Source: Antennarius striatus (taxonomy: Eukaryota > Chordata > Actinopteri > Lophiiformes > Antennariidae). Taken from it: a DNA stretch of 64,000 nucleotides. Positions 44,259-64,000 of this stretch are shown here, piece after piece (within the stretch, counting starts at the first letter, position 1; each line of letters opens with the position of its first letter). The stretch is taken from the NCBI RefSeq assembly GCF_040054535.1, contig NC_090784.1, positions 16,122,001-16,186,000 of the forward strand. The letters run 5' to 3'. The notes below the pieces were generated by a model. The model did not search any database, was not told where the DNA came from, and saw only the letters and a list, made by a program, of their open reading frames with translations. The position numbers and the translations under genes are program-made.

Positions 44259-47200
44259 CAGCTAGACAACACACAGCTCTATCTGCCCTCAGAGGCACAC
44301 CCTGTAACGTATACATGTTATGCACACTATATTCTTTAACTAAATAAGTTCCACTGTTGCTACCAATGGAAAAACATGTTTAGCACAATGACTCCCTTAA
44401 AATAAAACTGAAACACTGCACTTAAAGCCTTTTTAATTGAGCTGTCCAGCCTCCTCCTTGCACCTGTTATTTATGGGGGTAATACTGAACTGAAAATGAA
44501 TATTATCTCTCTCCACCTTTATTGAAGCATATCATTATTCGTAGTCTTTATAGAAGTTGGAGATAAAGCTTTTATTCATGTTAGTAGTCCTGGGTTTATC
44601 TGTCTTAGTGCTATAATTTGGAGTATTATGAGCAGTGGTGGGGAATGCTGAGATGATGGGTATTTAGCTAAACTCCTTTGACCACAGAGACAACCAAGTG
44701 CCCTTAGAGACGTGGATATCTGACTGCTGTTCTCTTAACGGTCTCCTGTTGGGAGATTCTCATGTTGAATTTCATCCTCACACTCATCATCCTCACCTTT
44801 TATGCTTCATCTCAATAATATGCACTAAATTCTCTTCCCTCAACTTCTCTTTCTGTCAGAAATATCCACTCTTGCTTATATCATGAACTTATAAAGCCCG
44901 TTGATCTTTATCAGTTTCAAATTTCGTAAAGATTAGGAGCACGATTAATTGTTTTATACTTGGTCTCTGTGGTGGAGGTATTCAGATCATTCAGCTACAG
45001 TATAAATATAGACTTTAGATTTCTGCACATACCAATACCACACTGACTTACAAACACAGTTCAGTATGTATAATTTTACTTATGCAAATTGTATATTACA
45101 AAATAGAAATATATAAAAAATTTATTCTACAGAAAAATGTCCCTGATTAGTTATTCTATACTTTCTTGATTGCTTTCTTTGTGGCTTATTTGTTTATTTG
45201 ACTGGATTACAGGATTATGCAAAAACTGAGATGGATGTTAATAAAATATAGATAGAATACATACGTATAGGACTAGGCCTCCAACTGGAATGAGCCTTTT
45301 ATAATTTTACGCGGATTTGGATAAAAGGGCTTATTTAGGTATCTGATGGGGGTTTTTTTCACTTCATCATTTTAAGTAGAATAATTTTTTGTACTATTGT
45401 TGTCAATTAAACAAACTACTGTACTTGATGGACTGCCCTTAAACTGGTTGATGTTTGGGACTTGTGCCAGAGAAGCAAGGTTCTATACAAAAGGACAGAA
45501 GCTTATATTTCAGTCATTTCTTTTAACATGTGAGGGAAAGGTTGTTTTTTATAAAAAGAATTATATCAATTACACATTAATGATGTTCTAATGTGTATGT
45601 TTGTATGTTATTGAATCAGTATGTCACATTTAATAAAATCATTACAGCATCACTGTCCTGAGAAACTAAAAAGACAACTTTTCATTAGCTCAGAGAAGCA
45701 GCCCTGTTGTCAGCTTCATGACAACACAATTTACATATAATCTGAGAGGTGCTTTAATCATGTGTCTGACTCAAGAACAAGGAGAATTTTTCATGCCCAG
45801 CTCAAGGAATTTCAGTTTCAGAAAAAGAATCACCACAGTTGATCCCTCGTGGTTTTCAGTGAACCTAAATACATGCTGATTATATCATGTCTTTCATTTA
45901 AAAAATTCAACTTTCTATATTTATCCATGACATGCAATAGAGAAGAAGTACTGTAATAAGATTATACACCGGAGACACTGCCTGTTATTCATGACTGCAT
46001 TTTAAAGTAAGCCTACATTTTTCTGTGTATTCAAAACACCCATCTCCAAACACAGAGTCCCGAAGATTTATCTGGAATGTATTTTGATTTTAACTCGTTT
46101 GTTTTTTTTTCTCTCCCGGAATTTCTATAAATTAATCCACAATTTCTTTTACTTTTTGCCTGCTGACATTTTACTGTATTTATGCTTAAACTTCACACCG
46201 AGCCTAGAATTTAAATAAGCTTTAGCCGTCACTGCCTCCATCGTGCGCTCTCTCCATCTTGATTGGTGAGCGTGGGTGACGCGCGACCTTTACCTGCAAG
46301 GGATGCGTACGTCTTGCGGCTACAGGACAGGCGGCCTTGAGGGACGAATGATGGCTATGGGATGCCATGGCAACAGGACGATTAGAGCCGGTTCTTTACG
46401 TGCGCATCTATTTATTTATTCATTAAACATTCGGTTTGCAAGCGCTGCGTGCCACCGTGGACGTGCCGACCCGACCTCTGCGCGTCGAGACGGACCGAGA
46501 AGTGAATGTCGTCTTCAGACTGGACTCAGCCCGTCATCGAAAGGCCACCGCTAAAGCGCTCAACAAGTTGTTTTTAAAGGAGGTTTATTAATCCATCCGA
46601 GCGCAGCCCCGGAGCAGCTATTTCATTATAGAGCCTCCTCATGTCCCCTCTGATGCCACGCGTGGTAGAGGACGCCGCCGTCTCCCTCTAGTCTGGACGC
46701 AATGTCAATGAAAGTCTGCAGAAGTGGGAATGGATGGCAGAGACTTGTGAAGACTGAGCTGATTTCGGGCGTCAGATTGTGAACACCTGACCAACTTAAT
46801 TCTGGCATCTGCCTCAAAACATAGCGATGTTGTGAGGTTCTCTGATGAGTGTTTTTCCGCTTGGATATTGACAATGACAAGGTGTTCCCTGTCTGAGGAG
46901 ACATGGGGTAGATTTGTGGCTTGTTTCCGCCGTTTTGTGCGTCCCTGTTGGTCTGGTTTTTCCGTATGCGTGTTTCTGGTGCGTGTCAGAATGAATCAGT
47001 GCGCCTCGGAGTGGGAGCGCTCGTCTGTGCACATTACGTGCGTCTCTTCTGTGCATTAACAACCCATCCCTCCTGACAGAGGATCAAGTGTCCTTGTCAT
47101 TCATCCGCGAATGCCACTTTACCGATCTAACCATCTCTTACATAATGACACCGTTATATAGATAATATATTGGCAATTCGGGTGATCGACCCTGGGACAA

Positions 47201-47721
47201 GACACACCTACGCAGACAGGACACCGCGACCAATGAGGAACAAGCTGCGTTATCTTCAAAAGACCGGGAATCCGGTGCCAATATGACCGGTGTCGGAGCG
47301 TTGAGGGCGGCCGTGGAGAGGAGAGGGAGGGCCCCTGGGGGAGAGCAACGTCTCAAGGACAAGGAAGGGAGAGAGACAAAGAAACATCTCTGAGGACAAA
47401 CGAGACTCTTGAAGAAAGGAGGAAAAGTGCGGCTGCTGGCGTGAGACTGACAGGATGAAGGATTTCATGTCTGGATGGGTTTTTTTCCAAGGGCACTGAG
47501 GTAAGCATGGCCACATCGGCGGTGAGAGGGTGGAGGCGTGAGCTGGTGGCCACCGGGGAATGACTGACGATACACGGACAGGTTCTACCTTTAACATTCA
47601 GACTGACATTCACAATCTCTTTTATGTAATCTAGACAGGTCGGCTACACTAGAGTTTTCCCTCAAGAGGTGGGAGTTACAGGTTCCTTCACTCCCCCCTC
47701 CCTCACCCTCCTTGAGTTGGG
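44259..47721. other. Intergenic region and hcn3 5' region
   Basis: The pklr 3'UTR is followed by about 2 kb of AT-rich DNA with no recognised feature. From about 46210 the composition turns GC- and CpG-richer up to the hcn3 start, consistent with a promoter/5'UTR. An in-frame TGA at 47713 precedes the hcn3 ATG. Confidence 0.5.
46210..47660 (+). promoter_or_regulatory. Likely hcn3 promoter/5'UTR (CpG-richer segment)
   Basis: Composition shifts from AT-rich to CpG-containing sequence such as GGTGACGCGCGACC near 46275, purine-rich GAGGAGAGGG tracts near 47320, and no supported ORF. The transcription start cannot be placed from sequence alone. Confidence 0.35.
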
Positions 47722-59758
<12,037 letters not shown>

Positions 59759-60553
59759 GAAAGCAGAGGGAGAAAATCACATTGAATGTTTGACTTGAGT
59801 CGTGGTGGCTGCTGCTGATAACCAAGATAAACAATATGTGTAAGAGGCCGCAGCAGACGGGTACATTTTGTTTGCATTCATTCTAGGATGTGATTGTCTT
59901 AGAACATCAGGTGTTCATGTGACTCTCACCAAAGCCATTGATCAAAGAGATAGGCTTCATGGATCTGTCTAACATTGGTTGGTGCAGACCATGGGGGAGT
60001 CTTAAATCAAAATGTATACGTACATACATATCTGTGTTAGTGATTATTGGAACAAGATGGGGAGCTGCAGTGGAAACAGTGCAAAGAATGAAGCAATCAA
60101 TGAGGTTCAGATAAAAAGCAGTACACATGGAAAGTCTCCATTTCTAATGGAAACAGCAATACATGTGAAACATTCCAACTGTCAAATCATGACAATAATA
60201 ATAAATGTGAGATAAGGATCTTTCGACGGGTTTCCAGCTCCAACTTCTTCTTTCCTCTCATTTTGCACCAAAGTGTAATATTTTCTCATCAGAATAGTAA
60301 CAATAATAATTGATAATAATAATCATGAAAGTATAGAATTTAAAATCACTGTAAAGTCAATACTCATATGAATTTGAATAATTAGGAGCAGTCCACTGGT
60401 AGTTTTGTTGTTCCAGATGTGTGGTGTTTAGTTTTTATCAATTACAACATTTCTAAACTTACATGTTCACTCAGACAACTTCTAGAAATTGTATTTTTTG
60501 TGTGAAACACTTCCTGTGCTGGCTTCCTTTACTTTGTTCCGTGCAGATCCCAT

Positions 60554-61462
60554 TACAGTATTTTCCGCACTATAAGGCGCACCTAAAAGCCTATAATTTT
60601 CTCATAATCCCGTGGTGCGGTTTATAATCCGATGCGCCTTATATATGGATTCATATTAATATTAGTATTGGTTAAAAACAAGTTCGCTGAAAAAAAGCCG
60701 GCAGTCTGGCCGGCAGTCATGCCGCACTCCGCCACCAGGGGCACCCTCACAAGGTATTCGGGCCTACGCCCCCTAACAACGGTAGTCAAGGGGCGTCGCC
60801 GAAGATGCGGCTCTCACTGACCTGCTGGTCCGACAGCAGAGCAGTCTGCGGAGAGCACCTGTGACTGGCTGCGGTAACATAGCAAAGCATAAGGAACTTT
60901 CAACAATCCCATTAATAAAGTTTGACTGACTGACTGACCTCAGTATTTCCCAACCACTGTGGCGCCGGAAATAACCCACTTTAAAGTTAATTGGTCTAAA
61001 AAATGCCATTGTGCTGGAATCTAGTGACGGTCCATTCTGTTAGTCTGTTGCGGATTCACCGTCCACACGACAACGCAGACCCAGTATTTTTTTTTAAATC
61101 CACCTTGGCCAGCGTTTTCAAACAGTTGAGTTTTCGTTCCGGATATCTGCGTTGTCGTGTGGACGGAAGGCGTAAACGCAACAGAAAAGTTGCGTTTTCA
61201 AAAAGTTCTGGCATCGTGTGGACGGGGCCTCAGAATGGCTTCATTGAAATGCTTATTAAAGGTACTCACAGTCATGTGTGTTCTAGCTAGTGGACGGACA
61301 GCGCAACTAAGGCCACTAGTTTTTAAAATCTGTTTCAATTGTTTTTATTATATGCGCCTTATAATCCGGTGCGCCTAATATATGGAATAAATTATGAAAT
61401 AAACAATTCATTAAAGGTGCACCTTATAATTCAGTGCGCCTTATATTGCAGAAAATACTGTA
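60554..61462. mobile_element. Non-autonomous DNA transposon with GCGCCTTATA-type ends
   Basis: Begins TACAGTATTTTCCGCACTAT and ends with the near-complement GCAGAAAATACTGTA, bounded by TA. Subterminal motifs (ATAAGGCGCACC, TAATCCGATGCGCCTTATA and inverted copies near 61355-61440) are repeated on both sides. No transposase frame was found. TA termini suggest Tc1/mariner; family name not certain. Confidence 0.75.
61059..61225. mobile_element. Nested inverted-repeat MITE inside the 60554-61462 element
   Basis: A perfect 21-bp arm (61059-61079, core GTCCACACGACAACGC) is repeated inverted at 61146-61166. A third CGTGTGGACGG lies at 61215-61225. The segment interrupts the outer transposon, so it probably inserted later. 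Confidence 0.65.
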
Positions 61463-62095
61463 TTGTAAATACGTGCCTCTCTGCGGGTTTGTTGTGTGCT
61501 TCTTCACTACTGGTCTTTCATCTCCTGTCTGTCTCGTTGCCTTTCATCTGATTTCACAGCTTTGGTTGCTGTGAAAACTGTTTCTTTGACGCTCACAGAC
61601 TCTCTCCCTTTCTGTCGGTTTGGCCGACACTTTTCTCTTTGCTGCCCTCGGCCTCATGTTCAGTTTGCGCCTCCTTCTGTTGCTCTATGACACTGTTTCA
61701 GTGCCATTTCCAGTGATGTTTGATGTTTTCTGTGGGTAGCAACAAGGCAATTCTGTCTTAACCCCTGATACCATGTTGCCTAGACTATATATTACAGGAC
61801 CAAATGTTTTATTTTTTATTTATCACAACTTTAGATTTTGAACAGAATAAAATGATGGCGTTAGAATGATGATCTTAAGTGTGATGTTGAAATTGGTGAG
61901 GATAATTTTTAATGAGGATGATGCCAATGGTTTCCTTGACAACAGTGATGGTATGATCATAAAGATGTTGGTGTATATCTGGATGTAAGAATAAAGTGAA
62001 TATTTAGATATCAGCTTTTGAGTGTGTTGAGGCATGGATGAGTCACACGTTTGCATTTCTGCTTTAGGTTTATTTATGTCAATATTTAAATTATC

Positions 62096-62240
62096 ATTAC
62101 CTTAACTGCGAGATATATAATGTAATGTGAATGTAGAAATTTTAATTCAGATTTGAATGGTCATTACAGAAATTTGTATATAGTGAAATGTGAATGAAGA
62201 ATTTTTAATTCAGACTTGAATGGTGATTACTTAACTTTGT
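62096..62240. repeat. About 65-bp tandem repeat, 2.3 copies
   Basis: Two diverged copies share ATGTGAATG, TTTTAATTCAGA and TTGAATGGT, with a third partial copy starting ATTACTTAACTTTG. Confidence 0.8.
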
Positions 62241-63637
62241 AAATGTTACATTTACAGAGCAGAACTATGATTGAGATATTTAAATGTGGTTGCCTTTGGT
62301 TTCAACAATGTAATGAACATTTAGCTGCATCTTTATTCTTCTACTTCACTATATTGAGGGAAATATTATGGCTCACGTCTTCCAAGCTGGTATCCATACC
62401 TACGCACTCCAAAGACACCATAATAGCCACTAAACAAGCTCTTGCTGTAAAGAAAATTAAGGGGTTGGTTAACTGTAATTACTGGGGAAAAGAATATATG
62501 TTCTCAACTTATGGTATCTCCAGTGGTGTCAACAAAATGTCAACAAGATGACTTTTTCTGGAAAATATAGTTCAAATGAAAGGCTTTTTATACAGTATCG
62601 TCAACCTCCTGGTTCCATCCCCATGACTGCTGCTGCTCGCAGATTTCCAACCCTAATCCCGTACCTCTCAGCAGAGGGCAGAAACGCTCTCATCCAAGGT
62701 TAAACTCGTGAATTTGGAAACACTTTTGTTCTGTTGTTCTTGAGTGAAACCAATTGAATGTGTGCTTTCATAAGAGCAAATTACAGTCTCACTTATAACC
62801 TTGCCTCTGACTTTAGGACTTTAGAGAGTAATTACATACACTTTCTGTTAAAATCAAGTTGATGAGTGACGTCATATAAATTTATCGAAAAAATAAGAAA
62901 AAAATATAAACCCGCCCCTTCCTGTGTATATACCGCCACTTCCGTGAATGTCCCTTCCTTTCGGTGAATGTCCCTCCCTTCCGACGATCATATCATGAAA
63001 AAAAATATCAGTCAGTGTATGTAAAACTATGAGTTAGAAGTGGCGTGATCCAGTTCTTAATGAAGTATAATGAGAAACCCATGGTGGTATAGCATGCGTG
63101 ACACTGAATGCCCCTATTCAGTGGGGCTGACCCACCGCCGTTCTTGTTGAAGTTCAATGAGGAAGCTGTGTTTGTAAGTGTTATTACATTAACCGATGGA
63201 CACTTGGCCTAGTTATAAGGAGGCCCATTTCCACTGACTGTCCTTAAAAAACTGAGAATAATAAGCTATAATGAGAAACGCATGAGTATGTGTATGTTGA
63301 CACAAAAACACCTGTGGTGTTTCATTTGGGGATCTCATGGGAGAGGTGGTCTAGATTTGTCTGCAGAGGGGTCTTTGACAGAAGATAAGAAGCTGTGCAT
63401 CAGAGACTTTTCCACACCCGGTTGATGTCCAAGGGAGATTTCTGTGACATGGGGAGTTGTATGTGAGTTTATCTTTAATTATAATGCAAATGGTTGTAAT
63501 ATTGAATAACGTATTGACATGGTATTAACATTGCTTTTTAGTTGCACGATAGAACGGGGGTGACAGGGAAAAACAGTTTACGCGGGGATAGACTTTACAT
63601 GGATCAGACCAAAGTAATTTTTAACATAATAATTTTT

Positions 63638-63990
63638 ACATCCCGCTTCAAAGCGGTGATGTATTGTAACTGTCAGTGTTCGTGTGTGCGTTTGTTCATT
63701 TGTCCGTTCGTTCGTCCGTTCGTATGTCCACCAAATATATTTGCAACCGTTGCAGATAGAAGGATAAAACAAAAAGCGCATTACTCAGGCAGCAAAGGGA
63801 TTGAAAATGAGATGGTGACCTTGACCTTGAGAAAAGTAGGTCAAATTCAACTTTTGTACACTCAGGAACCGGATAAGATAAAAAGACGAAGAAGGCCAGT
63901 GTGAGTAAAAACATAGCTCAAAGCTAATGCTTTGATCTACCTACGCACTAGCTTTGATCTATGGTCCCTAACCTGAAAGGTCAAAGCTAT
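63638..63990. mobile_element. Repeat-like segment with palindromic head
   Basis: Starts with a near-perfect palindrome (63638-63662, arms ACATC and CCGCTT/AAGCGG), then a TTCGTCCGTT-type tandem near 63695-63725, then GGTGACCTTGACCTTGAG. The layout resembles interspersed repeats of animal genomes, but I cannot name a family. Confidence 0.35.
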
Positions 63991-64000
63991 GCACTTATGC

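Larger units (their letters stand above)
59759..64000. other. hcn3 3'UTR and downstream DNA
   Basis: No further gene is recognised. The region contains a TA-flanked transposon (60554-61462), a minisatellite (62096-62240), two copies of a phrase TATAATGAGAAAC near 63067 and 63270, and a repeat-like segment from about 63638 to the end. Confidence 0.55.

Overview
This window is vertebrate nuclear DNA, most likely from a ray-finned (teleost, probably percomorph) fish. The evidence is: multi-exon genes with mostly short GT-AG introns, very abundant (CA/GT)n, (TC)n and (TA)n microsatellites, degenerate fish-type SINE/LINE tails and MITEs, and proteins that match vertebrate families in exon sizes and splice phases. 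No prokaryotic operon, CRISPR array, phage or plasmid feature was seen.

Seven protein-coding genes were reconstructed exon by exon, and all lie on the + strand. They are: setdb1 (3' part, 517-4404); rec8 (5335-11710); a CLK2-type kinase (13307-16755, RS domain not found); a divergent complexin-3/4-like gene (21792-23402); cyp11c1, a mitochondrial 11-beta-hydroxylase (24742-30393); an L-type pyruvate kinase pklr (35690-44258); and hcn3 (47722-59758). In every gene the exon lengths sum to a multiple of three with matching phases, which is a strong internal check. CLK2, HCN3 and PKLR are also neighbours on human chromosome 1q, so part of the block is conserved synteny.

The genes do not form a pathway. 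They cover H3K9 methylation (SETDB1), meiotic cohesion (REC8), SR-protein phosphorylation (CLK), synaptic vesicle release (complexin), corticosteroid and 11-oxygenated androgen synthesis (CYP11), glycolysis (PK) and pacemaker current (HCN3).

Between genes there are microsatellites, two TA-flanked non-autonomous DNA transposons (9518-9988 and 60554-61462, the second with a nested inverted repeat), a broken LINE ORF1 on the minus strand (34201-34794), an ORF2 tail fragment (about 20070-20264) and SINE-like remnants.

The most interesting observations are local. The conserved 182-bp PK exon and the about 421-bp HCN exon are each split by an extra intron. cyp11c1 exon 2 sits between long complementary (GT)n and (CA)n tracts. 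setdb1 has a 20-nt microexon needed to keep frame. The complexin gene appears to use a GC-AG intron. The PK has unusual substitutions near its active and effector sites, and HCN3 has a very long low-complexity tail. No wholly new biological system was identified.
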